A stretch of 64,000 nt of DNA from Isoetes taiwanensis (lineage: Eukaryota > Streptophyta > Lycopodiopsida > Isoetales > Isoetaceae). Positions 32,896 through 45,739 of the stretch are shown piece after piece. The stretch is taken from positions 434,001-498,000 of the forward strand of contig JAJEKV010000207.1 in NCBI GenBank assembly GCA_021234155.1, read 5' to 3'. Within the stretch, counting starts at the first letter, position 1; every line of letters begins with the position of its first letter. A program made the translations under genes and the position numbers. The notes beneath the pieces were generated by a model. That model saw nothing but the letters and a program-made list of their open reading frames with translations. It searched no databases and was not told the DNA's origin.

Positions 32896-33271
32896 ATATA
32901 TCCATGACAACCCTTAAGACCCCGAAAAAAAACATAAAAAACAAAGTCGAACTAACACGAACCGGGGCCATCGTATTTGCACCCATCTGATGGCTCATTT
33001 GGGACCGTATAAATTCTACTCCACCTTTTTCCTGGAGCAGGCGCTATTGGAAGGCGCTAGAGAGAGAAAGACAAAGGCGCTAGAGAGAGAAGGAAGAAGC
33101 TGGGCAACGCGAGGAGAACTGGCCCAAAGAGAAGGCGAAATGAAATGAAATGAGAGAAATGAAATAAAGTGAGAAATAAACCGTCGAAAATATGGCGAAA
33201 TGATTTGCCCACGCCAACCCATCGCCACTTGAATTTTTTTTCAAATATTTGCCCGAAAAGGATTTGGCCCA

Positions 33272-33388
33272 TGGGCCGTCCGCCACTTCAATTTCAAAAT
33301 TTGAATTTCCCGCCCGTCCGCCACTTGAATTTTAAAATTTGAATTCCCTGCCCGTCCATCCACTTGAATTTTAAAATTTGAATTCCAC
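33272..33388. repeat. ~37-bp tandem repeat, three units (copy A)
   Basis: The unit is CC(C)GTCCGCCACTTGAATTTT followed by AAAATTTGAATTCCC, three times. It contains an internal palindrome (GAATTTTAAAATTTGAATT-like). Copy B has the counterpart at about 49,465-49,575. Confidence 0.8.
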
Positions 33389-33639
33389 GCACTTTTAAGT
33401 TTTCGCATATATTGTGCCAGTCCCTGTCTTAAAGCCATTTATAAAATCTGCGGGTATAGATATGGTAAACAGAAGGCGCTTTCCTCCTCGTATTCGCAGG
33501 TTGCGATTTTATGCTCCCCATCCTCGCTTCAACATTCGGCGGGTACTTGCTTTACCAGAGGACAGCCCGTAAAGCAAAGGGCTCATCGGGCGATCTATTA
33601 GCCTTAGGCATTGGTTCTTCATGAGAGTGTTTCTTTGTC

Positions 33640-33800
33640 CAGCAGGCGCTTCTTTGGGCGCTACCTTCAGTTGCAGGCGCTTTAGTTGGTTGCATGTGCT
33701 TCACTTGGTTAGCAGGCGCTTCTTAATTTGATAGCAGGCGCTTCTTCATTTGATAGCAGGCGCTTCCTCTATTTTGAAGGCGCTTCTTTGAATCAAGGCT
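33640..33800 (+). repeat. GCAGGCGCTTCTT minisatellite (copy A)
   Basis: AGCAGGCGCTTCTT with an ATTTGAT spacer recurs about six times with period ~26 bp and drift at the left end. Copy B has the counterpart at about 49,815-49,965. Confidence 0.8.
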
Positions 33801-33993
33801 CTTCCTTCTTTCAATGGAATTTAAGATCGATCTACAATGACCCCAAGGTTAGTGACTGTTCTGTTTTAGTTTAACTGTCAGCAATTTCTCCTATAAGTGC
33901 AGAATAATGTTTCTACCCGAAAATAATCTGTAGTCTGTAGTAATCTGTAATAATCCAGGAAATAATATGTAATCTGTAGTAATCTGTAATAAT

Positions 33994-35460
33994 CTTATAT
34001 TATAATGTTATAGTGCGTTGGTGCATGAGCCCTAATTTGAATGGCCGAGATCATCTGGATGCATTGAAGGCCTAGATTTATTGCGACTTACCAACAACAT
34101 GTGATTGGTCATCGTCGATCTCTTAAGGGAAAGGGTAAATGAAAGGGGAAAAGGAAAAGGTGGAAAGAGAATGTGAAAGGCAAAAGGCATGGGAAAGGGA
34201 AAAGGGTAAAAGGAAAAGGAAAAAAGAAAAAGGGGAAAGGAAAAGGAAAAAGGAAAAAAGGGAAGTGGAAAGAGAGAGAATGTGAAGGCAAAAAGGCATG
34301 GGGGAAAGGAAAAGGTAAAAGAAAAGAGAAAAAGGAAAAAGGAAAAGAAAGGAAAAAGAGAGCGGGTGGTGAAAGGAAAAAGGCATGGGGGAAAAGGAAA
34401 AAAGGATAAAAGGAAAGGGAAAAAAGAAAAAAAGGGGAAAAGGGGGCAAGAGAAAGGGTGGGAAAAGAGGGGAAAATGGGTATAGAAAATAAAAGAATAA
34501 AACAAATGTGCAAAAAAGGCATGGAAAAGGGAAAGGAAAAAGGAAAGGAAGGGAAAAAGTGCAGGGGAAAGGATCGACAAAGGAGGAAAGCGGAAAGAAA
34601 AAAATCCATCAAGAGAAAAGGATCACGGGAAAAAGGGGGAAAGGAAAGGGAAAGGGGGATTGATGGAAGGGAGGGGAAGGGAAAAAGGACATGAGGAAAG
34701 GAAAAGAAAAGGAAAAAGGAAGGGTTTGAAAGAAGGGAAAATTGCCGCAGGAAGAGGGAAAGGGGTGGGGAAAAAGGAAAAACCACAGGGAAAAATAGAA
34801 AGAAGAAAAGGGTGGGAAAAAGGGCATGGGAAAAGGAAATAGAAAAGAAAAAGAATGGAAAGGGGGGAGAGAGGCCACGGGAGAAAAAAGGAAATGAGGG
34901 AAAATGGAAAGGGGAGAGAGAAAAGGGAACATGGAAAAGGAAAAAGAAAAGGTGAGGGAGATGGAAAAGGAGGAATTAAAAAGGGCATGGAAAGCGGGAG
35001 GGAGAAAAGAAAAATGGAAGGGAAAAGGCACACAAAAAAAAAGGAGGAAAAAAAGTGGGAAAAGGAGGAAAAGAGAAGGAAAATAGGCATGGGAAAAGGA
35101 CTGAAAGAGTAAAAGGTTGAGAAAAAGGGAAGACATGGAAAAAAGAGGTGGGAAAGAGAAGGCATAAAAAAAGAAAGGGGGACAAAGGAAAAAAAGAAAA
35201 AGAAGGGAAAGGTGGAGAAAGGAGCAAAAGGGGAAGGGAAAAAATTATCGGGAATAGGGGAGGGAAGGAAAGGGATGGGAAAACAAAGGAAACATGTGAG
35301 AAAGCGAAAAAAAGGAAAAAAAAAAGTAGAAAATAAGAAAAAATGAAATCACGGGATAGAGCAAAGAGAAAGGGAAAGGGATATGGCTTTTCTCACTTTG
35401 CATCCCAAAGCATTTATAAGCTCTCAACTTATGCCCGACAGCGGTGACTTTCATTCTAGT
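33994..35460 (+). mobile_element. Polypurine element (copy A of unit)
   Basis: The ends are the same as in the element at 1,041-3,770 (left TCTTATATTATAATGTTATA, right CATCCCAAAGCATTTATAAG finishing at ATTCTAGT). The plus strand is purine-only for over 1.2 kb. It is flanked by a 9-bp direct repeat CTGTAATAA (33,985-33,993 and 35,461-35,469), which would be a target-site duplication. The insertion point is itself in a TAATCTGTAG array, so chance is possible. No real coding capacity. Confidence 0.75.
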
Positions 35461-35600
35461 CTGTAATAATCTTGTAATGTAGTAATCTCTACTAATGTGT
35501 AATCATGGCCTTTGTAGTTATATGTAGTAATCTGTAGTGATCTTTAGTATCGTAGTAATCTATAATGTGTAATCTGGTTTCCTAAGTTTTTTCTTTTTGT
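35461..35600. repeat. TAATCTGTAG degenerate array (copy A)
   Basis: GTAATCTGTAGT-like words recur on both sides of the polypurine element (33,925-33,993 and 35,461-35,580), as if one array had been split by its insertion. Confidence 0.65.
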
Positions 35601-36833
35601 TTAAATAAGGAAGCCAAATGTATTTGGTGCGCCATAAAGCCTCAAATAAGCGCCGGCATGTTTGCCTACAAATAAGCGGCCAGCGCCTAATGGTGGCCGG
35701 TAGCAGCGGCGTATTTAACAAATAAACGCTAAATGGCTAAATCGGCGCCATTTGCTATTTTGTCGATATTTTCTGGTCATTTTGGCCGGGTTTCTAACAA
35801 TGTGTATTGTCATTGTATGCTTGCGGGAAAAAGGACCTTCTCGAGAACTTCCTCGTGGTGACATGGTTGTTGCCGGGGCAGGCGCATAGAGGGGCACCTC
35901 ATTGGAAAGAACATTGACTTTAGGAATCGTCGATAGGTGGAGTCCTTTGAAGCCATAATTCCATCCCATGTGCTTCCGTTCCATGTACACTTATGGATAA
36001 TGTTACTGGCGTAGGCATTTGTCGAGATGACCTAGAAATGACGTGTTGAGAATCTGTCGGTCAGCCGCTGTATCATCATCGATAAAACCCCAACTTGCCT
36101 ATTAGTTTCTACACCATCATCACCCATTTCTCCTTCATCTAAACCCAACCGAAGAGAACTTGGTGAACTTATGCGCATTGACAATGTTGTTGTTGGTGGA
36201 GGTCATTGTTTGAATAAGTAGCATCCATGGGAAGGATGTCGATGCAGCTGAGCGTGGATGTGCAAGTTACCGTCGGGCGTGGTGCCAGCTCCGTGCCTCC
36301 GATTGCATGTCTCGGTCTGAGATAATATTGCGGTGTGGGCACATTCATCGAATATTTACCGGCGATACCTCGTTTTCATGGCATTGATGCAGCCCATGGC
36401 GAGACACCAAAGATCGGACATGGGGATACCTACCTCACACAACTCATACACTTAGAATGCATTGGAGGCAATGTCCGGATCTGAGATGAAAGAGATTGAT
36501 CCATGGGTGGTTTGCTTCTCGGTTTTGCTTTCATGAGAATACCATCGAGGATGATGATGAGCCACCACCTAGTTACTCAAGAGCAGAACTCTTGGACATG
36601 CGATTGCCACATTCTCCATTCTTGTACTAGAACTAAATGTCGAAGCTATAGTTCTATTCGGTGATCCACGAGGATCTTTGTTGATGATGAATTCCTAGGA
36701 GACACAAAGGTTGACCTTTGTGTTGGAAAGTGCTTCTGAACTAATGAAGAGGATCGAGATGTCATGCTTGTGAGGAAAGGCCAAGTGAGAATGCACTTGT
36801 TCGGTGGGAAAATAGCGATATGATCTTCTTTGG
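35601..36833. other. Unit segment upstream of the DUF7869-type gene (copy A)
   Basis: It has palindrome remnants (AAATCGGCGCCATTTG near 35,738) and broken open stretches that correspond to 51,770-52,976 of copy B. A plus-strand run with IDDDEPPPSYS before 36,590 may be an upstream exon of the following gene; I cannot fix the joints. Confidence 0.4.
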
Positions 36834-38851
36834 ATGGAAGGACTGTCTCACAACATCTGATATAGAGCTAGAATCATTTAAGGGACAACAGGAGGGCTCA
36901 ATTCAAGCGAAAAAGGAAGTATACTTACACAAATAGGATTCAAAGAGGCCCAGGGGGAAAAAGCAAAGAGGAAAGGCTATGTTCAACAAGTTCCATCCAA
37001 CAAGTCTATGAAGTCAAAATTTCTTTGCAAAATACTTGCAACAAGAAACTTACAAGCATCAAATTAAATTAAAGAAAAATTTTTATCCCAATCATACAAT
37101 GCAAAGGGTTCGTTTTTTTTTGGCGTCTTTGAGTGTGACTTACGAGGAGAAAGGAAAACGAGGATAGTGCTCAAGGAATGGAATTACATGCGGATGGGTG
37201 GCGCATGGCTTTAGGTATCGATCGGTCAACATTTTACAATTGGAGAAAGGGATATAAAGCGGTGGAAAGGTGGCGGAACATGATATCTTGGCTCTAAAGC
37301 CTAGATCCACTACACTGACCCTTAGAATGTGTGCCTAGAGCGATTCATTCAAGAGAATGCTAAAAGTATTCCCATAGGACAAAAACAAGGTAGAGATGAT
37401 GTAAGAAAATATCATAAACTTCCTTCCATTCTTAATAAGAAGCTTATACATAAAGAAGTTGAATGCGTCGTTGAAGAGCTTACGGGGAACAAGCGTAGCC
37501 TTGAACTCTTTTATAGTATATGGAAAAGGGAATTTCGGATGTTAGCATTGCAAAAATACAGCCTTCTCTAAATGCAACATCTGCGTGGTAATTAAGCAAA
37601 ATTTGGAAAAACAAAAGATACAAAGAGAGGCGAAATCTTGCAATTCAGCGTCGGGCTCATATGCTTGAAACAACGTTCTTGCGAGAAGTCAATATTGGCA
37701 TTGGAGAGCATTGTCCAATGGTCTCCGAGAAAATCATCTATGTATAATACATGATAAGATGGATCAGGTTAAGACTTTAGTGCCTAGAAGTCATCATCTA
37801 GCAAAATACTGTATGGAGAGTTGATGGCTTGAAGAAGCGGTTTGGTGGGGCTTCGACTCATGGGCATGGTGGTCGTGCCTATGGTCATTCTCCTTGATTT
37901 ATGGAAAGATGATTCAAACTTCCACATTGGTTCACTTTCTAGGATATTGCATAACTTGGAATTGCTACAAGAGGACAAGATAGGTGACTTATGTGGAAGT
38001 AAGCCAACAATTGCAAATGGATCAAGCGATCAAGGATACCAATCCTTTGAAGAACAAACTTGCTTCTATGGCGGTATTGCCAAATGCTTCAACTACAGCG
38101 AATCTGAGGTGTTCAGGGTGTAAATTCTTTGGTGGTGTACAACTTTCCGCGACGGCCTAGCACATAAAGCACTTAGCAATACAAAATTTGATGTTCTGAG
38201 AAATAATTATATTAGTTGGTACCTCATTTTTTCCTACTTTAATGTTTTAAAGACACCGTTTATTATTTGTAATACTCAATTTTCAAACACAATATGCATG
38301 TCAAATTCCGTTGGATGTGATATTTTTAGCGATTAAAGCACTTATGCGGGCCAGTGCTTTTTGACCCCGATAAAAGAATTTACACCCTTCAACCCTCTCC
38401 CAGAAATCTCTATTTGCAACTTGATAATGCATCGGGGCAAAACAAAATAGGTATGTCTTTTCATACTTATCTTATTTGACTTGGCTTAAGGTCTTTGATG
38501 AGATCAAGTGGGCTTTATGATGGTCGGCCACCCATGATGATATTGATGCTTTATTTGGAAATTTTCAACCTTGATGAGTTCATCGGATGCTTTGACACTA
38601 CGGAGCTACTTTACTTGTTAAGCCAAGTGTTGAGGGTAATCTGGCAAAACCCTCAACTAGAATGGTTTAGGACCTCCGGGTTGCTTGGGCAACCACTCAG
38701 AACCTAAATTTTGCAAAAACTTCTCACCACAAGCACAGTCTGGCTTTCCCATTTCAAAAAAAAAACCCTGTTCCCTCTTTTCAATACCAAGTACAAATAA
38801 GCTGGAGGATTTTACTTGAAAAATGTATGAAGTGTGATCCCAACACTTGAT
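36834..38851 (+). pseudogene. DUF7869-type transposase-like gene (copy A, frames broken)
   Basis: This corresponds to 52,977-55,004 of copy B but carries more frame breaks. Recognisable blocks include RFIQENAKSI (about 37,340-37,370), LPSILNKKLIHKEV (about 37,419-37,462), SLSRILHNLELLQEDKIGDL (about 37,927-37,987) and the DALF.NF..DEF block near 38,550. Many differences from copy B sit on CAG/CTG words, so some breaks may be consensus errors. See the copy B entry for the family argument. Confidence 0.6.
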
Positions 38852-39423
38852 ATTAAAAAGTGCAAAATCCTTTTTGAAGTCAGGACGAGTTCTAGATACT
38901 TGAAAAATATATGCGACCTAGTCAAAATTGGTCAATACTCTGAGGAAGCGAGAAATTCTCAAATGTTTTGTGAGATATTATTTTTGATCTGGGACATTTG
39001 TTTAAGTTGTCCCACATCCCTCATGCTCCATTTCCTTATCTTGATGTAATGTTTCCTCTTGCCAAAAAAGTCTCTTCTATGAAGTGTCTTTTTTTCTATA
39101 ATATGATAAATCCGATAAGTTTCCCATGGCCCCTAAAGACATGACTTGAATCCATCATATACACAAGTCGCAATGGGTTTACAAGTTGTAATGGCATCCA
39201 CAAGTTTGGTTTGCACCTCTATCTGGAAAATCTTAGGTGGGGATGTAACAAATTTTTTTTTTCAATTTGTGGATTTCATGTTAGTGGTATTTGGTTTGTT
39301 GCACAAAGCTAGCGAGAATGCTTGTGCTTGGCCATTGGAATGAAATAAATGAAATTTCAACACCAACATTACTTTATCGAGACCAAGTATGAAGATAAAT
39401 AAATAAAAAGAATATACTAAGAA

Positions 39424-39805
39424 CTCACATGGGTGTTTTAATTTCTTTGCGCACAAAGTTAGAAATTATTGTGCTTGATATATCCAGGTAATAAATCAAG
39501 AAGCAAACTATCCGGTCTTCCACAAATAAAACTATTATTACGGTGCTCCAAAAACTATCTCACTTGTGGCTGGATCCTCTACTATATCATATATTTTAGA
39601 AAGAAAGGGGATGCAACATTCCTTGCAAAGCTTTCAAAAAGCTGGGGCACGAAAAAGCTTGCACAAAATGCAAATCAGCAACACACAGCTGAGAAATACA
39701 TGGAACCTTCAAAGGGCGGTTGGGGCTTGAGCATTGGAGATAAAAGTGCCAACAGAAACTGGTGCTATCAATCATTATTTACTACCGACAAGTGCATCTT
39801 TTGAA
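39424..39805 (-). pseudogene. Captured exon of a heat-stress transcription factor (copy A)
   Basis: The minus strand matches the copy B exon at 55,578-55,992. Copy A preserves part of the DNA-binding domain better than copy B: after NNSFI it reads a run ending LLDLLPGYIKHNNF, whereas copy B needs two shifts there. The region before NNSFI is shifted in copy A. It is a fragment only, with no oligomerisation or activation domain. Confidence 0.75.
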
Positions 39806-40207
39806 ATGGAAAAAAAATAGTTGACAAAAACTATTGTTTGATTGTGAAGTAAAATTTAGGGAAAATTCAGCATAGACAATAATTTGCATTAAGCTTTTTT
39901 TCTCAAACAGAGGCACTTTTAGGTAAGCGTCCATCGAGGAGCTCACGTAAAACTAAATATAATGTATAAAACTTTGAGCGAAGGAGAGATTCTTACATGC
40001 AATAGAAAGCATTTGTATCATGATTCTAAAAGATGGAAAACATTTTTCGAGGCGCGGGACAAGGGCTAGAAAGGCTATGGCAATTTAAAACGTCGTCCTT
40101 CTGAGAGGCAATAGCTAAGGACTGAATGGCGAGGCAACATAGGAAGGAAAGTCCATCGAAGGAATTTTTGGAGGCATCGACTCAAGCGGCGGGAATTTCC
40201 ATGGATT
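39806..40207. other. Unit right end, no gene recognised (copy A)
   Basis: AT-rich sequence leads to the unit junction at 40,207. A CGTCC.TCGAGGAG-like word and GGAATTTCCATGG at the edge are shared with the B/C junction. Confidence 0.5.
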
Positions 40208-41099
40208 TTTATTATTCTAAGCCATTGATGCTAGAAATCTAGGAAATGTTGTAAGGAGGGTTAAGGCAAACACGCTAAAAAACATATTGCGGAGGTTTTT
40301 CTATGGGCTCTACGGTTCAATTTTTCCGTTAAACTTGCCTTAGTTTTGCAGCGTGTTCCTCCGAGCATGTTTACAACATTTGAATGCATCAGTTGGAAAG
40401 AAGACTTGGCTTAGCTATAGCTCATCATCTGTGGCTTTATGGGTTGTTTGTCAATGAAATGGAGATGGATGAGCATAAATCATGACCTTATACAATTGTT
40501 ACGTCTAAAGATTGAAATGGTCTTTCTTGTTAATTTGATATTTGTATATTCCTAGTCCTTTGCATTTCGGTTTCATGCACTATCTTGCAAGTTCCATTTT
40601 TTAGAATTTGGTATACGAGCTTTGACATATTTACGTATTGAAACAACTACATTTTCTATTTTAGACTTATTGTTTGCTCCTTGCGGGCCAAGTTCATATT
40701 TAGTTTGATAGTTCTAATCAACTATGCGAGAATGGATAGTAGTTTTATCCCTAAACATATGTCTGCCGGTATTTGAAAGATCATGGCATCTTAGAAGGTG
40801 GTAGGTAAGCTTCATGCCATACAAAATAATTCAAGTCTTGATCTTACGTGAAAATTGCATTAGAGGCATTTGCTATGGCCAGAACTAACCAAACCATTGA
40901 TATGCTCTTTGCATAAAAGATATGTGTTGTGTTTGCACAAAACCACTTTATGCAATAATCCAGATGAAGCTAGCAGCAAATCTTAATATACAGTATACAA
41001 AAACTTGTACATGCATACCCCACAAACGAGGATCGCTATGTACGGTCCAAATCAAGGAATAAAGGGCAAATATGCCCACATCGACGGCTCTCGATGCGG

Positions 41100-41655
41100 A
41101 GTAACCCCCGTGTGAATATGCACCCAAACCAAAGGGGTTTAAGGGGTTTTAATTTAAATGTGTTAAATGCAATGGTTTGTGTTAATGGTGTCAATAGTGT
41201 TAATTTTGTATATGTATTGTAAATATATTTTTGGGGCTCTTGCCCCTCGTAACCCCCCTGTGAATATACACCCAAACCAAAGGGGTTTAAGGGGATTTTA
41301 ATTTAAATGAATGGTTTATGTTAATGGTATCAATGGTGTTAATTTTGTATATGTATTGTAAATATATTTTGGGGCTCTCATTTGCCCTCGTAACCCCCGT
41401 GTGAATATGCACCCAAACCAAAGGGGGTTTTTAAGGGGGATTTTAATTTAAATGTGTTAAATGCAATGGTTTGTGTTAATTGTGTCAATGGTGTTAATTT
41501 TGTATATGTATTGTAAATATATTTTTGGGGCTCTCATTTGCCCCTCGTAACCCCATGTGAATATGCACCCAAACCAAAGGGGGTTTAAGGGGGATTTTAA
41601 TTTAAATGTATTAAATGCAATGGTTTGTGCTAATAATGTTAATGGTAGTTGTGTG
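41100..41655 (+). repeat. ~145-bp tandem repeat (copy B)
   Basis: Four monomers begin near 41,100, 41,250, 41,392 and 41,545. In this copy the word CTCTCGCTGCCCTACG reads CTCTCATTTGCCCTCG or similar, again a change at CTG. Confidence 0.88.
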
Positions 41656-43540
41656 TTGATGTCGTCGATTCGCGTAGCGAATCGGCATTCTTGCTCAAGA
41701 CGAGCATGCATGCATTGCATGCGTCGCATGCATGCATCGCATGCGTTTTGGGACGTTCATCAGGTTGGGCGTTTGCTACTTATTGCAGAGTTCTTCATCG
41801 ACATTTCATCGGCGCTTCCTCTTCTCTCAGCAGTACCTTATTCTCTTTGAATTGTTTCCAGGCAGGGGAGGGGCTTCTTCCTGCCTGGTTTGGCCAATTT
41901 GGCGTTGCTTTCCTGCTGTCCTTTTTGGACTTTAGCCTTCATCCTGTGACCTTCGTCCTCGATCCTAGTTTGTTAAGGAAGTCCTTTGGTATTGGGTATT
42001 TTGTTGGTTTCATGCGAGTCGCGGTGCAGAATAATCGTCAATTCAGCGTGGCGAATCGGCATTCTTGCTCAAGGCGAACATTTGTCTGCATATACATGCG
42101 CGCATGCGTTTGGGCCGTTCATCGAGGGTTGGGCGTTTGCTACTTATTGCGAGTTCTTCATCGACATTTCATGGTACTTCTTCTTCTCTCCTTGATTACC
42201 TTATTCCCTTTGAACCCACCCTCCCCCTTCTTTGTTTATTATATTTTGTACAAGTTACGTTTTATCATGTTTTCCACCGGTGGTGATGCTTTTCCACCCA
42301 CGGGTGATGCTATTCTTTGGTATGTTTCGTTTGTTGTTGGTGATGTGCGATGCGGGTTGGCGAGCGCCATCCGTTTTGACTTCTCCATGCGGGTTTTAGG
42401 GCGATTCTATGCCTTACGTTTGTCTAAGCCCCTTGCGGCTTATCACTAGGGTTTTCCTCGAAACCCAAAGAATGAGGGATTTTTAATCCCGTTGATAAGC
42501 TTCGCAGTACATCAACCACTCATCTATTAGCATTGTATTTGTTTGGGGTCAAATGATATAATTGGATTTTCCCTTTATTTTTTAGTGGGTAGTTAGAGAT
42601 GTTATGCGGCTATCCCTCATCTCATTGTAGAAAATGAGATGAATGAGAAGCCTATCTATCTAAGCTTTGTTGGTTTCATCGCGGTCGTGATGCAAAATTG
42701 TTATATTAAAAAAATTTGGGCCCGCCGGGCCCTAACTAAAAGCAAACATAGGTAAACTTTTTGGACCTAAATATTAATTACTAAAAGCACAATAATATCA
42801 AAGACAACAAATTATTTCCATTGCAAACAACTATGAGTACATTTTGTAATCTCAATTCCCCTGCATTGCATACCAAGAGCCACCCAAATATACACAAACA
42901 CATTGTTATAAAATGGGCAAAAACAACAATAACATCATAAAGTACCACTAGTTCAAGAAAATCAACTGTCAAAATAGTTTTGAATACCCCATTCTATTGT
43001 AAAGGGCACATTGTCATGCATATGACAAATTTAATTCCACAAAGAGGAGCATCAATAAGAAAGAAATGGCAATCATAACTTGGCATTGGCATCCACAAAT
43101 AAGAATATTCATAGGATCAAAACAAGATTATCAACGATACAGATGCAATTTTTTTGTGTTTTCGGAATGGTCTAAGCAGGTTGATGAATGCTGGCTAGGG
43201 AACGGCAAGAAGAGCTTGAATCTCGAGCAAATAATCCAGAACATGGGCCAGCTCACGACAATAAGGGCCTCCAGAATGAAAGCTTGGCCCCCGATCATGA
43301 AAAAAATTGCTTCCCATAAATCTGAAAAAAACTTGTTCTGATCTAGAAAAGGGTTCGAAATGGCCAAATCACCTATTTGAGAAGCTTCACGAACTGGAAA
43401 ATTTGAAGAATCAGATAGTCTTCCGCGGATAACTTCTCGTTCAAGGAAGGGGCTTCGAGACCCGGTTTTGCATTCGTTGAAGATGGTATCACATTGTGAA
43501 TTTTTGAAAAGCAAAAATGGTAACCACAAATTGTTCTTAC

Positions 43541-43826
43541 CATGACTAGGAGAGTGCGGGCCATAATAACTTCATTTTCGGACATGGAACCCATTTTAGT
43601 GACTTTTCCTTGCTAATTTTGAAGCATCCGGGGACTGCCAATCAAGGAGGATAGACAATATACAAAAGCGTAGGTATCACTAAAAAGGAAATAAAACCGG
43701 AACAAAGGCAGCAACAACCCAATCTGTCCAAGATATTGTCCGCCTATTGCTCCTGCAACAAAGGTTAACACCGAATGGATTGGCACCATTGCGTCAAGAA
43801 CATGGCGGGGAGGAAATAACGGATGT
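43541..43826 (-). pseudogene. Captured translocator exon (copy B)
   Basis: The same exon as at 27,334-27,624, with the same donor and acceptor. It is 286 bp here, and indels break the frame in several places (for example near 43,630 and 43,745). Copy A shows the intact frame. Confidence 0.8.
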
Positions 43827-45739
43827 CTGAAAACAAGGGGAGGCTTATTCCGGAGGAGGAGAGCCACCATCTCTCGCCATTGGACCAATTAGGGCCACAA
43901 TAATTTCCATACTTGGAAAAAACTTGAAAAGAAATGCTTTGGCGCGAATGCCATGGAAACTTTGAATAGTATGGCACAAACTGCTGAAGCAAGCATCATA
44001 CTACGCACGGATCGTTTCTCAAACTTCTTTCTCAACGCTTCTTGTCTTGCCTAAGGACGAGCTCTTTGCATAAGATTGCTTTTTTAGCTCTAAAAAATGA
44101 AGGTGATATAGCCTCTGTAATTTTTGCATCCATTTGAAGCTCGGCTTATTGCCATTGCCATAGTTCAACGGAAAACATAACATTTGAGCTTTTCTACAAG
44201 GGCCGGACCTTTTATAAGTGAGCATAAGCCATGCCCCCTCTGTCCCATTCCCAAGGCAAATGTGAGCCCTCCGGATCTGGCTTCTCGGCCAGAAATGACA
44301 CCTAATCGATCTCAGAACCAAACCCGTGTCCTTTTTGTATGTATTGTTGGAGATGTAAATAGCTTCTGTAAATAGGTTTTCCAATCCGCACTGACCAGAC
44401 CCTAATCCACACAACCCTAAAAAAAACCCTAAAACTAATGGGAGGATATTCACACCCACCATAAAAAGAAGCCTCCACCACGTGATTTGCCCCCTTTACT
44501 AAAATCAACGGCTAACAAAAAGGGTGCACTCTAGAAATACTATTTAGTACACCTGGATGAATACGACCACCAAATCATATGAAAACCTTAGAGAAAAACA
44601 AGACAAAAATACAAAAAAAAACCCTGTTATAATGCTAGATATTTGATATGGATGGCAGATATAGTGATAATAAAATCTCCTAAGCGTATTAATTCAAAGG
44701 TGTAGGTGCATTTAATAATCGGGGATGCACTTATACATAATGGGGCATGGCATCTACGCTCAAAAGGTAGCAAAACTCCCCATTGTATAACGTTTTTCAA
44801 AAGGCAATTTGACCCCTATATGTATATATTTTGCACTAGATCGCTTAAAACACCCCTAAACCCTAAGTATAATGTAATAATGCACGCAAAATGGTCTAAA
44901 ACCCACTTCCACCTTAAACTCTCATGGGTTATATGCCAATCAAAGGTAAATCCCCAAAGTTTTGATAGTTAATTGCCACATTAAGCATTATGCATTATAT
45001 AAGGCAGTTAGTTATTATGCATTATGTAAAACAGTAAGTTATGTTCTACCTTTGGCCCAATATATGGCAATGAGAGAGCTTTTAGGATCCCTTTAAAAGC
45101 ATCCATCTATATGGACTGCTACCAAAAGCGGATGAAAGCACACTTTCATTAAAGTTGAAATTTACCATTGATTCCATTTTAAGCTCGAAATGAAATTGTT
45201 CGTTTTTTTTCACATCCAAGAGAATCAAATCTGCGCTTTATTTACTTAAAAATGCACAAGGATTAGCATGAAAACTGCTCTATTTGACACGAAATGGGGC
45301 GGAAATCGACGGGCGCAACAACCAGGTTGTGCCATTTGAATAAAAATTGAGGAAAAAAAGCAAGAAAATCGCTGCATTTCAAATGAATCATAAGGACAAT
45401 ACACGGAAAATGCAAACAAATAGCGCTGAAAGGCGATCCGGCCGCAATATATTCATATTGCAAATGGGGCCAAGGCTTATTTGCTTTAATAAAATCGTTA
45501 TTCTTAAAGAGTAGGCAACACATCGTCATAGAATACAGCATCATTTTTTACATAAAGCTAAGGCATAAGGACAGGCATCGTATTATTATATAACAAGTAA
45601 GATATACAAAAGGGGCAAATACAGTAAGATCGTATGTCTTATCAGTAGTCAAAAGAGTAATCGCGACAAGAATCAAGAATACCAAAGAGGTAAATCTTAT
45701 ATACAAGTATGATATGCAAATGTTTTTCAATATTCCTCA

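Larger units (their letters stand above)
23969..40207 (+). mobile_element. 16.2-kb composite unit, copy A
   Basis: This is the first copy of a head-to-tail tandem unit. Homology to copies B and C starts at TTTCTATTATTCTAAGCC (23,969) and runs in the same order to 40,207, where the same start word recurs. The length is 16,239 bp. Contents in order: ~145-bp tandem repeats, a hairpin, a captured translocator exon (minus), the methylase-like gene (minus), palindrome clusters, minisatellites, the polypurine element, the DUF7869-type gene (plus) and the captured HSF exon (minus). No terminal inverted repeats or LTRs are evident at the unit ends. Confidence 0.9.
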